Source: Gammaproteobacteria bacterium HGW-Gammaproteobacteria-11 (GTDB taxonomy: Bacteria; Pseudomonadota; Gammaproteobacteria; Pseudomonadales; Pseudomonadaceae). Taken from it: a stretch of DNA of 64,000 nt. The stretch spans positions 1-64,000 of the forward strand of contig PGZJ01000002.1 of NCBI GenBank assembly GCA_002840055.1. The letters are read 5' to 3'. The translations under genes were made by a program, and so were the position numbers. The notes under the pieces were generated by a model. That model saw nothing but the letters and a program-made list of their open reading frames with translations. It was not told where the DNA came from and made no database searches. Position 1 is the stretch's first letter. Each line of letters starts with the position of its first letter. Shown one piece after another: positions 9,920 through 20,728 of the stretch.

Positions 9920-10498
9920 ATGCTGCGCCGCTGCGTTGTAACCGCCCTCCTGCAGCTGTGCCTGTGCAGCACAGCGGCTGCACAGGCACAGGCCAACGAG
10001 GTCGATCAGGAACTCAAGGCTGCACTGATGCAAACCGTGGCCCGGGCCGAGAGTTTTCCCGACCGTTTTGACGCTGAGGTCTGGCTGCTGGACATGTCCA
10101 CCCGCATGGCACCCTACCTGCCCAATGAGCAGGAGCGTCTGGAGTTTCTTCGGCTGGTGCATCAGGAGTCGCGACTGGCCGGACTCAAGCCCGACCTGGT
10201 GATAGCCCTGATCCATGCCGAAAGCCTGTTTGACCGCTATGCTTTGTCCAGTGCCGGGGCTCAAGGGGTAATGCAGGTCATGCCCTTCTGGAAGCACGAG
10301 CTGGGCCGCGCTGAAGACAACCTGATCGATCTGGGCACCAACCTGCGCTACGGCTGCAGCATCCTCAAGCATTATCTGGACCGGGAAAACGGCAATATCC
10401 GGCGCGCCTTGGCACGCTATAACGGCAGCCTGGGCAGCCAGCGCTACCCGGACCGCGTTCTGGATTACTGGTACCGCTTCTGGTACGTCAACGAATAG
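9920..10498 (+). CDS. Lytic transglycosylase (SLT domain)
   Basis: 192 residues: a signal peptide (VVTALLQLCLCSTAAAQA) and an SLT/goose-lysozyme-like domain. The catalytic glutamate is in ALIHAESLFDRYA, followed by the family motifs GAQGVMQVMP and NLRYGCSILKHYL and by ALARYNGS. These enzymes cleave peptidoglycan in the periplasm to anhydromuropeptides. ATG 9920 is one base after the stop of the lipoprotein gene; the longer frame from 9860 overlaps it without a signal peptide. It is convergent with the acylphosphatase gene. Confidence 0.92.
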   Translation: MLRRCVVTALLQLCLCSTAAAQAQANEVDQELKAALMQTVARAESFPDRFDAEVWLLDMSTRMAPYLPNEQERLEFLRLVHQESRLAGLKPDLVIALIHAESLFDRYALSSAGAQGVMQVMPFWKHELGRAEDNLIDLGTNLRYGCSILKHYLDRENGNIRRALARYNGSLGSQRYPDRVLDYWYRFWYVNE

Positions 10499-10510
10499 CC
10501 GCTGCGCTGC

Positions 10511-10786
10511 TCAGGGCATCTGCACAAAGCCGGCTATCTCCTGCCAACCGCAATTGTGCAACTCAACGGCGTCAACCTCGGCATTCGCAGGCCCTTGATG
10601 CAACCAGGAGACCATGGCCTCCACAGCAGCAGCGTCACCACACAGCATCACCTCAACCGAACCGTCATCCCGGTTCCGTACCCAACCATCAATGTTCAAC
10701 TTGTTGGCCTGACGCACCGTAGCCTGACGGAAACCGACACCCTGCACGCGACCACGGATATAACCCTGCATGCTCATACTCGGCAT
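10511..10786 (-). CDS. acyP: Acylphosphatase
   Basis: 91 residues, the normal size. It has the phosphate-binding loop RVQGVGFRQATVRQA with catalytic arginine, and the GWVRNRDDGSVEV strand carrying the catalytic asparagine. It hydrolyses carboxyl phosphates such as acetyl phosphate in the cytoplasm. The ATG at 10786 follows GAGGAGTGTGTA, so the frame extension to 10804 is rejected. It sits 19 bp downstream of the thioredoxin-like gene on the same strand. Confidence 0.95.
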   Translation of the reverse strand: MPSMSMQGYIRGRVQGVGFRQATVRQANKLNIDGWVRNRDDGSVEVMLCGDAAAVEAMVSWLHQGPANAEVDAVELHNCGWQEIAGFVQMP

Positions 10787-10805
10787 TACACACTCCTCGA
10801 ACAAC

Positions 10806-11246
10806 TTACTGCATTAGCGCCAGCAAACTGGCTTCATCCTGGGGACCCTGCAAGCTGTGCACCAGCTGTCCTGTTGGATCAATGATATAGGTCGTGGGCA
10901 GTACCTGCGGCAGGGCCAGCCCCTTGGCTGCGGCAAAGTCATGCCCCATCACCGGAAAGGCAATCCCCATTTGATCGCTGAGCTTGCGCAGCTCATCACC
11001 CTGATAGGCATCAAAGTGAATCCCCAATACACGGATATCCTCCGACGCGCTATCCAGGGCGTTCAACTCGGGAATTTCCTCGCGGCACGGCGCGCACCAC
11101 TCCGCCCAGTAGTTGATAACTGTCCACTTGCCCTCAAGATCAGCGGCATGCAAATCATCACCACGGTGATCCTGCCAGGCCTGCCCCCCACAGGCGACCA
11201 GCAGCAACACTGAAACCAGCAACAGCCCTCTGGTCACTCCGCGCAT
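10806..11246 (-). CDS. TlpA-like thioredoxin-fold lipoprotein
   Basis: 146 residues. The lipoprotein signal (LLLVSVLLLVAC) gives a lipidated cysteine at about residue 19. The thioredoxin fold has the redox motif in NYWAEWCAPCREEIPELNAL (WCAPC) and a cis-proline in LPQVLPTTYIID. TlpA/ResA-like proteins reduce disulfides outside the cytoplasm, for instance on apo-cytochromes or copper-site proteins. CGGAG precedes the start. It lies between yihY upstream and acyP downstream, all on one strand; the neighbours do not show its client. Confidence 0.9.
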   Translation of the reverse strand: MRGVTRGLLLVSVLLLVACGGQAWQDHRGDDLHAADLEGKWTVINYWAEWCAPCREEIPELNALDSASEDIRVLGIHFDAYQGDELRKLSDQMGIAFPVMGHDFAAAKGLALPQVLPTTYIIDPTGQLVHSLQGPQDEASLLALMQ

Positions 11247-11257
11247 AAACTACTCCG

Positions 11258-12505
11258 TCAGGTTTGCTCTACAACGGCCGGAGCCTGTCGCCCCAACCAG
11301 GTTTTGACACTGCCGTGCAACAGGAGCGCACGTTGCTGCTCCAACTCAGCCAAGGCATCCAGCAGCGGCGGATACCAATCGCCGTCACCCTTGAAATGCA
11401 CAGGCAAATTGGCCACGAGTGGCAAGGGATCTGGCAGCTTGCCGAGCAACTGTGCCATTTGCATCTGGTCCAGATCACGGCACAGCACATAGCCACCCTG
11501 CTGCGCGCGGGCAATGATGTTCTGCATTTCCAGCCACTCGGTCAGCTGCAACCAAAGCTCTTCGTGCATGGTCCAGCCGGCTGCATTGACCCGCCCCAGA
11601 TCAACCACCTCACCACGCTGCTGGGCATCAAGCAGCACCCGCAGCAAACCGAACAGACTGATCAGGCGTGGCAGAGCCGGTTTGCGCCAGGCACTGCTGT
11701 TACCCAGGTTGCACACCAGTTCGGCACCGAAGAGGATGATGATCCAACTGATGTAAATCCATAACAGAAACAGCGGAAAGGCCGCAAAGGCACCGTAGAT
11801 CAGCTGATAACCGGGAAACAGCGCCACATACAGGGCGAAGCTGGCCTTGGCCCCCTCAAACAACAACGCCACCAATACGCCGCCAACCAGACCGTTGCGC
11901 AGGGGTACGCGGGTGTTGGGCACCGCCACAAAGATCAGGGTAAAGGCCGCCACACTCAACAGCAGGGGGATCCACTTGAGCAGAAACCGCCAGACCGGCC
12001 CAAAGGTCGCCGTCTCGCCAAGAAAGCTCAGCGAGGTCAGGTAGGTGCTGACCACAAAGCCGGCACCCAGCAGCAAAGGACCCAGGCTTAGTACCGCCCA
12101 GTACAACAGAAAGCTCGAAAGCCCACGGCGTGGCTGGCGGATACGCCAGATGGCATTGAAGGCCCGCTCGATATTGACCAGCATCATGAAGGCGGTAACG
12201 ATCAATAGCGCCACACCTATTCCCGTCAACTGCCGTGCCTGATTCGAGAACTCGCCAAGATAGCCACGCAGGGCCTCCCCGGTAGCAGGCACGAAGTTGC
12301 TGAAAATGAACTCTTCAACCTGATTGCCAACCTCGCTGAAAGCCGGGATGGCCGCCAGCATGGCGTAGGTCACGGTCATCACCGGCACTACGGCAAACAG
12401 CGTTGTGTAGGTTAGCGCAGCGGCGTTCTTTGCGCAGTTGTCTTCACCAAAGCGTCTGAACAGATAACGACTGAAGTGCAGTAACAGATTGAATTGACGC
12501 GGCAT
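11258..12505 (-). CDS. YihY/BrkB family membrane protein
   Basis: 415 residues. Six membrane segments lie in the first 290 residues, with the family hallmarks KNAAALTYTTLFAVVPVMTV near the N-terminus and YGAFAAFPLFLLWIYISW in the fifth to sixth helix. A cytoplasmic winged-helix-like tail of about 120 residues follows. The family was once misnamed ribonuclease BN; its function is unsettled. AGGGAAC precedes the ATG. The gene stops 11 bp before the TlpA-like start, so they are likely co-transcribed. Confidence 0.93.
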   Translation of the reverse strand: MPRQFNLLLHFSRYLFRRFGEDNCAKNAAALTYTTLFAVVPVMTVTYAMLAAIPAFSEVGNQVEEFIFSNFVPATGEALRGYLGEFSNQARQLTGIGVALLIVTAFMMLVNIERAFNAIWRIRQPRRGLSSFLLYWAVLSLGPLLLGAGFVVSTYLTSLSFLGETATFGPVWRFLLKWIPLLLSVAAFTLIFVAVPNTRVPLRNGLVGGVLVALLFEGAKASFALYVALFPGYQLIYGAFAAFPLFLLWIYISWIIILFGAELVCNLGNSSAWRKPALPRLISLFGLLRVLLDAQQRGEVVDLGRVNAAGWTMHEELWLQLTEWLEMQNIIARAQQGGYVLCRDLDQMQMAQLLGKLPDPLPLVANLPVHFKGDGDWYPPLLDALAELEQQRALLLHGSVKTWLGRQAPAVVEQT

Positions 12506-12599
12506 TCAAGTTCCCTGACAGCCCGATGCGTTAAGGCTTAGAATAAACCCCATGACTGGCATTAGCCACCCGAGAAGCCTTCCTGTAACGGAGAGTCAC

Positions 12600-13964
<1,365 letters not shown>

Positions 13965-14001
13965 GCGGCAAGGAACCGCTGAACAATCCGGGCGCGTTTA
14001 C

Positions 14002-14718
14002 TTACCAGCCCATGGTGCTCTTGACAAAGGGAATGGTCAGGCGCCGCTGGGCCTGCAGGGAAGCCTGATCGAGCTTTTCCAGCGATTCGAACAGTTCGGC
14101 CAGGCCGCGTTCACCGCGACTCAGCATAAAGCGCGCAACCTCATCGGACAGCTGCAGGCCACGCAATTCAGCGCGCAGCTGCAGCATCTGCTGCTTCTGC
14201 AGGTCATCCAGCGCCTGCAACTGAAACACCAGCCCCCAGGCTAGACGTGAGGCCAGATCCGGTAATTGAAAAGGCATGGCTCTGGGCGCTGCAGACGCGG
14301 CCAACAGCAGCCGACCGCCGTGCTCCCTGAGTCGGTTGAACAGATGGAACAGCGCCTCTTCCCAGTCAGGGTCACCGGCCAGGGCGTCCAGTTGATCGAT
14401 ACACAGCAGATCGACTTCATCCAGACCTTCCAACAGCGTCGGCCCGTGATCCAGTACCGTATCCAGCGGCAGATACATGGCCAGACCACCCTCGGCTGCC
14501 ATGGCCGTGCACGCCGCCTGCAGCAAGTGCGACCGACCGCTGCCCGCGCTGCCCCACAGATACACACAGCCCTCGCTGACCACCTGCTGCGGATCAGCGA
14601 GGCTAATCAGGGCATCAAGCAGCGTGGCATTGGGGCCCGGAAAAAAGTTACCAAAGGTGGCCTCGTCATTCAGTTTGATGCCGAGGGGCAACTGCATGGG
14701 CTGGGCAGGTGAAGACAT
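14002..14718 (-). CDS. hda: DnaA regulatory inactivator Hda
   Basis: 238 residues, a DnaA-like AAA+ protein without a DNA-binding domain. It has a Walker A-type loop LWGSAGSGRSHLLQA (arginine in place of lysine, as is usual in Hda) and a Walker B region DLLCIDQLDALAGD. The N-terminal QLPLGIKLNDEATFGNFFPG includes the clamp-binding QLxLx motif. With the sliding clamp it stimulates ATP hydrolysis by DnaA and prevents re-initiation. It starts 3 bp after the stop of the DUF2066 gene, to which it is probably coupled. Confidence 0.95.
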   Translation of the reverse strand: MSSPAQPMQLPLGIKLNDEATFGNFFPGPNATLLDALISLADPQQVVSEGCVYLWGSAGSGRSHLLQAACTAMAAEGGLAMYLPLDTVLDHGPTLLEGLDEVDLLCIDQLDALAGDPDWEEALFHLFNRLREHGGRLLLAASAAPRAMPFQLPDLASRLAWGLVFQLQALDDLQKQQMLQLRAELRGLQLSDEVARFMLSRGERGLAELFESLEKLDQASLQAQRRLTIPFVKSTMGW

Positions 14719-14721
14719 GCT

Positions 14722-15894
14722 TCAGCGCCAGCGGAAATACAGGGTCTGTTGCTGCGCGGTGTCTGCTTCGGGCTCCACTGGCTCTGTTTCAGGTTCAGGT
14801 TCAGGTTCAGCCGCAGGCTCAGTCTGCGCTTGCTCAGCCAGCAATTCATCCATGGTGGCCGGTTCGCTCTCCGGCTCCTCGACCTGTGGCTGGCTGACCA
14901 CCGGAGCGGGCAAACGCAGCAGGCGCTGATCCAGCACCAGCAGACGCTCCAGCTGCGACTCGGAACCGGGGAAATCCAGGCCCATGCGCACCTGGCTGCC
15001 CTCAATAGAGAGTATCTGCGGTGGGGTATTGCCACTCAGCTGTTGCAACGTGCGCTGCAGGCCGGAAAAGGCATCCAGGTCGCTGACGTTGTCCACCACC
15101 AGCACCCAACGCCCGGTCTGTTGTTCGGCGCTCGGCGCCAAGGGCTGCACGGCATACTGGGCAAAGATCAGATTGGCCAGATTCAGCATCAGCTTATCGG
15201 CCGCCAGCTCAGCCGACGACTCGCTGACGCGGCCCGTGTGCTGCTTGTCATGCACCCACAGCGTCCAGCTCAAACGGACACCGTCGTCCTGCGGGTCAAT
15301 CGCCAGCGCCAGCACCACTTCACTGGCGTAACGCTCACTGGCAGGCAGCAGCACGTCCTGATCAGCCTCGCGGATCTGTGCCTCGGTAACCAGACTGCGA
15401 TCCTGCAAATCGGCCAGCGGTACCGTCAGCGCCACCGCCCGTTGCTGCGCAGCGGCGCGCAGCAGATTGCTCCACTCACTGCCCTGCAAGACCAGTTCAT
15501 CGCCCAGTGTGCCCGGCAGTACAGCCCAGAGAATCACTTCAGGACGACTGGCGCCGAGCATCGGCAAGCGCGCCTGACCAAGCAGGTCACGCAGCAGCGC
15601 CGGCTCAAAGTCCACTTCCAATCGCTCATCATCACCCGAGCCAATCCGCCGCATCAGACTGCGCGGGTCGTCCAGCGCAGCCTTCAAGGGTGTCTGGGCC
15701 TTGAGTACATCCGGACCGCCCAGGCGCAACAACATCACATCCAGTGCTGCACGCAGCTGTTGATCACGGTCCTGCTCCTCATCCAGCGGCAACTCGACGC
15801 GGAAGAAATCCTCGATCACGGCAGCTGCCAACAGGCCCGGGAACAAGCCCAAAGACAGGATCAGGGACAACAGCGAGGTACGCATGACTGACAT
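14722..15894 (-). CDS. DUF2066 domain protein, exported
   Basis: 390 residues. A signal peptide (SLLSLILSLGLFPGLLAAA) is followed by a DUF2066 domain (FFRVELPLDEEQDRDQQLRAA...) covering most of the chain. The tail is low-complexity and acidic, rich in E, P and Q (about residues 330-380, with repeated PEPE units that appear as repeated TTCAGG in the DNA). The family sits upstream of hda in many pseudomonads and has no known function. ATG 15894 follows GGAAGCCTTTC; the longer frame adds a non-signal extension. Confidence 0.85.
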   Translation of the reverse strand: MSVMRTSLLSLILSLGLFPGLLAAAVIEDFFRVELPLDEEQDRDQQLRAALDVMLLRLGGPDVLKAQTPLKAALDDPRSLMRRIGSGDDERLEVDFEPALLRDLLGQARLPMLGASRPEVILWAVLPGTLGDELVLQGSEWSNLLRAAAQQRAVALTVPLADLQDRSLVTEAQIREADQDVLLPASERYASEVVLALAIDPQDDGVRLSWTLWVHDKQHTGRVSESSAELAADKLMLNLANLIFAQYAVQPLAPSAEQQTGRWVLVVDNVSDLDAFSGLQRTLQQLSGNTPPQILSIEGSQVRMGLDFPGSESQLERLLVLDQRLLRLPAPVVSQPQVEEPESEPATMDELLAEQAQTEPAAEPEPEPETEPVEPEADTAQQQTLYFRWR

Positions 15895-16116
15895 GAAAGG
15901 CTTCCGTCGAGTGCAGTGCCGGACAGGCTTAAAGCGGCCCGGTAGGGTGTATTGATCCGCATACATTAAACAAGCGCTGCGGCGGCGGCAACCAAGGCGT
16001 CATTGGATGCGTGCTTGAGCATGGTTCTTGGCCGTGCAAATTGCTAAACTAGCGGGCTATGTCGCAGCAGCTTGTCCCGGGCTGGCTGTTATTCATTTAT
16101 TCACCGAGAGTCGCGC

Positions 16117-17184
16117 ATGAGCAGCCAACCCCCTTCCAAGCCTTCCATCAGCTACAAGGATGCGGGTGTCGACATCGACGCCGGCAATGCCCTGGTCGAC
16201 CGTATCAAGCATGTAGCCAAGCGTACCAGCCGGCCTGAAGTCATGGGCGGACTGGGTGGCTTCGGTGCCCTGTGCGAGATTCCTGCCGGTTACAAGCAGC
16301 CGGTACTGGTGTCCGGCACCGACGGTGTCGGCACCAAGCTGCGCCTGGCCATGGACCTCGGCAAACACGACAGCATCGGCATTGATCTGGTCGCCATGTG
16401 CGTCAATGATCTGCTGGTCTGTGGCGCCGAGCCGCTGTTCTTCCTGGATTACTACGCCACCGGCAAACTGAACATCGATATCGCTGCCCAGGTAGTAACG
16501 GGCATCGGTGCCGGCTGTGAACTGGCTGGCTGCGCCCTGGTTGGTGGCGAGACGGCGGAAATGCCCGGCATGTACGAAGGCGAAGATTACGATCTGGCCG
16601 GCTTCTGTGTGGGTGTAGTGGAAAAGGCCGAGATCATCGACGGCACCCGCGTACAGCCCGGCGACGTCCTGCTCGCCCTGCCCTCATCCGGGCCACACTC
16701 CAACGGCTACTCGCTGATCCGCAAGATCATTGAAGTCTCCGGCGTCGATATCAACCAGACACAACTGGACGGCAAGCCGCTGACCGAGCTGCTGATGGCG
16801 CCAACCCGTATCTACGTCAAGGCACTGCTGCAACTGATCCGCGAAACCGGTGCCGTCAAGGCCATGGCCCACATCACCGGTGGCGGACTGCTGGAAAATA
16901 TTCCGCGCGTGCTGCCCGCCGATGCCAGCGCCATCATTGACCTGACCAGTTGGCAGCGCCCCGCCGTATTCAACTGGCTGCAGCAGCAGGGCAATGTGGA
17001 TGAAACCGAAATGCACCGCGTACTGAACTGCGGCGTGGGCATGATCATCTGTGTCGCCGAAGACCAGGCCGCCACCGCCATGCAGGTACTGACCCAGGCT
17101 GGCGAAGCACCCTGGATCATCGGCCGTATTGCCCAGGCCGAGCCGGGTGCCGAGCCGGTAGTACTCCAGCACCAGGGCCACTGA
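16117..17184 (+). CDS. purM: Phosphoribosylformylglycinamidine cyclo-ligase
   Basis: 355 residues, the usual size for AIR synthetase. It closes the imidazole ring in purine synthesis (FGAM + ATP to AIR). Typical motifs are [13 protein letters not shown] at the start, [15 protein letters not shown] (ATP/substrate loop), [19 protein letters not shown], and [20 protein letters not shown] 16117 follows CCGAGAGTCGCGC. purN begins 4 bp after the stop, giving a purMN operon that is divergent from the DUF2066-hda pair. Confidence 0.98.
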   Translation: MSSQPPSKPSISYKDAGVDIDAGNALVDRIKHVAKRTSRPEVMGGLGGFGALCEIPAGYKQPVLVSGTDGVGTKLRLAMDLGKHDSIGIDLVAMCVNDLLVCGAEPLFFLDYYATGKLNIDIAAQVVTGIGAGCELAGCALVGGETAEMPGMYEGEDYDLAGFCVGVVEKAEIIDGTRVQPGDVLLALPSSGPHSNGYSLIRKIIEVSGVDINQTQLDGKPLTELLMAPTRIYVKALLQLIRETGAVKAMAHITGGGLLENIPRVLPADASAIIDLTSWQRPAVFNWLQQQGNVDETEMHRVLNCGVGMIICVAEDQAATAMQVLTQAGEAPWIIGRIAQAEPGAEPVVLQHQGH

Positions 17185-17188
17185 GCCG

Positions 17189-17881
17189 GTGGCCTGTCGC
17201 ATTGTGGTGCTGATCTCCGGATCCGGCACCAATCTGCAAGCCCTGATAGACGATCTGGCGCCGCGCTCCGAGCACGGCCAGATCGTTGCGGTAATCTCCA
17301 ACAAGGCAGATGCCTTTGGCCTGCAACGCGCCCAGGCAGCAGGCATCCCGACCCGCGCCCTCAGCCACCGCGATTACCCTGACCGAGCCCTGTTTGATCA
17401 GGCGCTGTGCAACGTCATTGACGAGTTTGCCCCCGATCTGGTGCTGCTGGCCGGCTTCATGCGTATCCTCACCGCTGATTTTGTCCGGCATTTTCATGGT
17501 CGGCTGTTGAACATTCACCCCTCGCTGTTGCCCAAGTACAAGGGCTTGCATACGCATGCACGCGCCCTGGAGGCCGGCGATCGGGAGCATGGCAGTACGG
17601 TGCACTTTGTGACCGAGGAACTGGACGGCGGGCCACTGATCGTCAGCGCCAGGGTAAGCATCAACGCAACGGATACTGAAGCAAGCCTGGCAGCCAAGGT
17701 TCAACAGGGCGAGCATCGCCTCTATCCGTTGGCAATGAACTGGTTTATCCAGGGTCGATTGCGCCTGCAGGACAATCGTGCCTGCCTCGATGGCCAGCCC
17801 ATTCCCGAGCAGGGGCTGGATCTGGAAGACTGTGAGACTGACAAGCGAGAACATGCCCATGTGTTACAGCAGGACCAATAA
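17189..17881 (+). CDS. purN: Phosphoribosylglycinamide formyltransferase
   Basis: 230 residues. It transfers a formyl group from 10-formyl-THF to GAR. It begins from GTG with the family start CRIVVLISGSGTNLQALID, and carries the catalytic NIHPSLLPKYKGLHTH (N and H) and the conserved HGSTVHFVTEELDGGPLI (D). The C-terminal tail is slightly longer than average. It is coupled to purM (4-bp gap), and the DUF3108 gene starts 4 bp after its stop. Confidence 0.97.
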   Translation: MACRIVVLISGSGTNLQALIDDLAPRSEHGQIVAVISNKADAFGLQRAQAAGIPTRALSHRDYPDRALFDQALCNVIDEFAPDLVLLAGFMRILTADFVRHFHGRLLNIHPSLLPKYKGLHTHARALEAGDREHGSTVHFVTEELDGGPLIVSARVSINATDTEASLAAKVQQGEHRLYPLAMNWFIQGRLRLQDNRACLDGQPIPEQGLDLEDCETDKREHAHVLQQDQ

Positions 17882-17885
17882 TAAA

Positions 17886-18620
17886 ATGAAAACTGCACTG
17901 ACCTGGTTCACCAGCGTCAGCTTCGGGCTGCTGGCCAGCGCCCTGAGCGCAGCCGAGTTGGTGCCATTCAGCGCCAGTTACGCCGCCGACATGAAAAAAA
18001 TCCCGGTCAACGGTGAAGCCACTCACTCCCTGAGCAGCAATGAGGATGGCACCTGGACCCTGACCTTCAATGCCGGCATGTTTGTCGCGCGTCTGACCGA
18101 AGAAAGCACCCTGCGCCTGGAACAGGATCGCCTGCTCCCCCTCAGCTACCGCTACGAGCGTCGTGGTCTGGGCCGCAGCCGGGAAACCACGCAACGTTTT
18201 GACTGGGACAATGAGCAAGTCAGCGGCACGCACAAGGGTGACGACTTCATCCTGGCGACCGAACCCGGCCTGCTGGACAAGACCACCTACCAACTGGCGC
18301 TGCAACGCGACCTGATGGCGGGCCTGGAAGAAATGCACTACCGCGTGGTGGATGGCGACGACATTGACGACTACCACTTCCGCGTCACCGGCGAGCGCCG
18401 CGTCACTACCCGCGCAGGCCAGTTCGACGCCGTCGAGGTTGAGCGGGTACGTGAAGCAGACGCCCAGCGCACCACCACCCTATGGTTTGCCAAGGACTGG
18501 AACTACCTGCTGGTGCGCCTGACCCAGATCGAAACCGACGGCCAGCAGTACCAGATCATGCTCAAGGAAGCGACCATGAACGGTACGCCGGTCATTGGCG
18601 ATCCGGTTGCCGCCGACTGA
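17886..18620 (+). CDS. DUF3108 domain exported protein
   Basis: 244 residues. A signal peptide (LTWFTSVSFGLLASALSA) precedes a DUF3108 domain with the repeated beta-strand pattern expected (YERRGLGRSRETTQRFDWD and YHFRVTGERRVTTRAGQFDAVEVERVR). The family resembles bacterial envelope beta-proteins; its function is unknown. The ATG at 17886 lies 4 bp after purN in the purMN operon, as in other pseudomonads, and the unit ends in a bidirectional terminator. Confidence 0.88.
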   Translation: MKTALTWFTSVSFGLLASALSAAELVPFSASYAADMKKIPVNGEATHSLSSNEDGTWTLTFNAGMFVARLTEESTLRLEQDRLLPLSYRYERRGLGRSRETTQRFDWDNEQVSGTHKGDDFILATEPGLLDKTTYQLALQRDLMAGLEEMHYRVVDGDDIDDYHFRVTGERRVTTRAGQFDAVEVERVREADAQRTTTLWFAKDWNYLLVRLTQIETDGQQYQIMLKEATMNGTPVIGDPVAAD

Positions 18621-18650
18621 GTCACTGGCGGGCACAGAGCGCAGGCATAA

Positions 18651-18686
18651 AAAAACCGCAGCCAGATCAGTCTGACTGCGGTTTTT
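18651..18686. terminator. Bidirectional Rho-independent terminator
   Basis: AAAAACCGCAG pairs with CTGCGGTTTTT across a 14-nt loop that itself contains TCAGTCTGA. It lies between two convergent genes, with a T run on both strands, so it can end both the purMN-DUF3108 transcript and the dehydrogenase transcript. Confidence 0.9.
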
Positions 18687-18697
18687 CATATCAGGGC

Positions 18698-19921
18698 TCA
18701 GGCCTTGGTGAAACGCTCACCGGCTTCAGCACGCTTGACCAGACCCGCGGCGGGCTTCCAGAACTCGCCCTTGCTCGCTTCCAGCTCACGGATCTGCTGC
18801 AGCACCACATCCAGACCCAGGCTGTCGGCGTAGCTCATCGGGCCGCCACGCTCGGCCGGGAAGCCGTAGCCATACAGGTAAACGCGGTCGATATCCTCAG
18901 CGGACTCGGCAAAGCCTTCGTCCAGAATCCGCGCACCTTCGTTGACCAGCGCCAGAATACAGCGACGGACGATTTCCTCGGCACCCACATCGCGCTGGGT
19001 GTAACCGGCTTCTTCAGCCACTTCACGGGCCAGCATGTCGGTTTCCGGATCGTGCATGGCCTGACGGTTGCCCGGCTCATACTTGTAGAAACCATGGCCG
19101 CTCTTCTGACCGAAGCGCTCCATTTCGCACAGTTTGTTGTCCAGCCAGACAATCGGCTCACCGCGGCCAACTCCGGCCAACTGACGTGAGCGCCAGCCCA
19201 GATCGACACCCACCACGTCATACATGCGGTACGGACCCATGGCCATGCCAAAGCCCTGCAGCGCCTGGTCAACCTGCCACGGGGTAGAACCTTCCAGCAC
19301 CACTTCACGGGACTGACGGGAATACTTCTCGAGCATGCGGTTGCCGATGAAACCGTGGCAGTTGCCAGCCAGTACGGCCTGCTTGCCAATCTTCTTGCCC
19401 ACCGCCAGACAGGCATCCATGACGTCCTGGGCAGTAGCCTTGCCGCGCACCACTTCCAGCAGCTTCATGATGTGCGCCGGGCTGAAGAAGTGCAGACCCA
19501 GAACCTGAGTCGGACGACCCGTGGCCGAGGCGATTTCGTCGATATCCAGATAGGAGGTGTTGGTCGCCAGAATCGCAGAGGCCTTCACCGCGGTATCCAG
19601 CTCGGCGAAGATCTTTTTCTTCAGGTCCATGTTCTCGTAAACCGCCTCGACCACCAGATCCATATCCTGCAGGGCAGCATAGTCCTGGGTGGTAGTGATG
19701 CGCGCCAGGCGAGCCTGGGCTTCGGCATCATCAAAACGCTCCTGGGCAACGGAACGCTTGTAGACGCTGGCGATATCGACCAGACCCTTTTCCAGCATCT
19801 CGGCATTCACATCCAGCCAGGTGACCGGGTAGCCGGCGTTGACAAAGTTCATGACGATGCCACGGCCCATGGTGCCCGCACCGATTACACCGACCTTCTT
19901 GATACCTTCAAATGACGCCAT
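18698..19921 (-). CDS. 3-hydroxyacyl-CoA dehydrogenase
   Basis: 407 residues. An N-terminal NAD-binding Rossmann domain (VGVIGAGTMGRGIVMNFV) is followed by the substrate-side motif VLGLHFFSPAHIMKLLEVVRG and the two C-terminal helical domains (ends near 300 and 407; GYGFPAERGGPMSYAD). It lacks the enoyl-CoA hydratase half of FadB, so it is a stand-alone dehydrogenase acting in beta-oxidation or a related acyl-CoA route. The start has GGAGGTAGGCTGCA. No thiolase or hydratase gene is adjacent. Confidence 0.93.
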   Translation of the reverse strand: MASFEGIKKVGVIGAGTMGRGIVMNFVNAGYPVTWLDVNAEMLEKGLVDIASVYKRSVAQERFDDAEAQARLARITTTQDYAALQDMDLVVEAVYENMDLKKKIFAELDTAVKASAILATNTSYLDIDEIASATGRPTQVLGLHFFSPAHIMKLLEVVRGKATAQDVMDACLAVGKKIGKQAVLAGNCHGFIGNRMLEKYSRQSREVVLEGSTPWQVDQALQGFGMAMGPYRMYDVVGVDLGWRSRQLAGVGRGEPIVWLDNKLCEMERFGQKSGHGFYKYEPGNRQAMHDPETDMLAREVAEEAGYTQRDVGAEEIVRRCILALVNEGARILDEGFAESAEDIDRVYLYGYGFPAERGGPMSYADSLGLDVVLQQIRELEASKGEFWKPAAGLVKRAEAGERFTKA

Positions 19922-20131
19922 TGCAGCCTACCTCCGGATTAGAAATGTCATAGCCTGAGACCCGGCAGTGGTTACTGACTGCCCGGTCGCTGAATCAAGG
20001 CCCAACACATTACGCAAAAGTGCCGCAAATTTGAAACGAATACCGATGATGGACGCCATTCACATTATGAATAAGCTGCCGAGCCAGGCGTCGTGCTAGG
20101 GTGGTCCAACGATAAATGCTTCAGGTGCGCC

Positions 20132-20710
20132 ATGTCCTTTTCAACGGTGATCCAGCAGGTACGCGACTGCACCCTGTGCCAGCATCACCTGCCGCTCGGT
20201 GCGCGGCCCGTGGTGCAAGCGCATCCCTCGGCCCGCATCCTGATTGCCGGGCAGGCGCCCGGACGCAAGGTCCATGCACGCGGTATCCCCTTTGCGGACG
20301 CCAGCGGTGAGCGGCTGCGCGAGTGGATGGGTATCAGCCCCGAGGTGTTTTATGACGCCAGCAAGATTGCCATACTGCCGATGGGTTTCTGCTATCCCGG
20401 CACCGGCAAATCCGGTGACCTGCCACCCCGCCCGGAATGTGCGCCAACCTGGCGGGCGCCGCTGTTGGCCGGGTTGCCGAATATTCAACTGACTCTGGCA
20501 CTCGGCCAATATGCCCAGGCCTATCATTTCGACGGCAAGCGCCTGCCGGTCAGCGACCGGGTTGCCGACTGGCAGGCGCACTGGCCAAAACTATTGGCCA
20601 TGCCGCATCCGAGCCCGCGTAATAACCTCTGGTTGCGCCGGCATCCCTGGTTCGAAGAGCAGGTCATTCCCCGGCTGCGCCAGCGGGTAGCCGAGGTACT
20701 GGCGGGTTAG
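20132..20710 (+). CDS. Uracil-DNA glycosylase family protein
   Basis: 192 residues of the UDG superfamily (family 4-like). It has CTLCQHH near the start, the motif ILIAGQAPGRKVHARGIPF (GxAPG), the aromatic pocket segment ILPMGFCYPG, and the loop motif MPHPSPRNNLW. The family includes uracil-DNA glycosylases and related nucleic-acid enzymes, so the exact substrate is open. The ATG at 20132 starts the conserved domain; the upstream frame extension has no support. It is divergent from the dehydrogenase gene. Confidence 0.88.
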   Translation: MSFSTVIQQVRDCTLCQHHLPLGARPVVQAHPSARILIAGQAPGRKVHARGIPFADASGERLREWMGISPEVFYDASKIAILPMGFCYPGTGKSGDLPPRPECAPTWRAPLLAGLPNIQLTLALGQYAQAYHFDGKRLPVSDRVADWQAHWPKLLAMPHPSPRNNLWLRRHPWFEEQVIPRLRQRVAEVLAG

Positions 20711-20728
20711 CGCGGCTGGTGTGGTGGG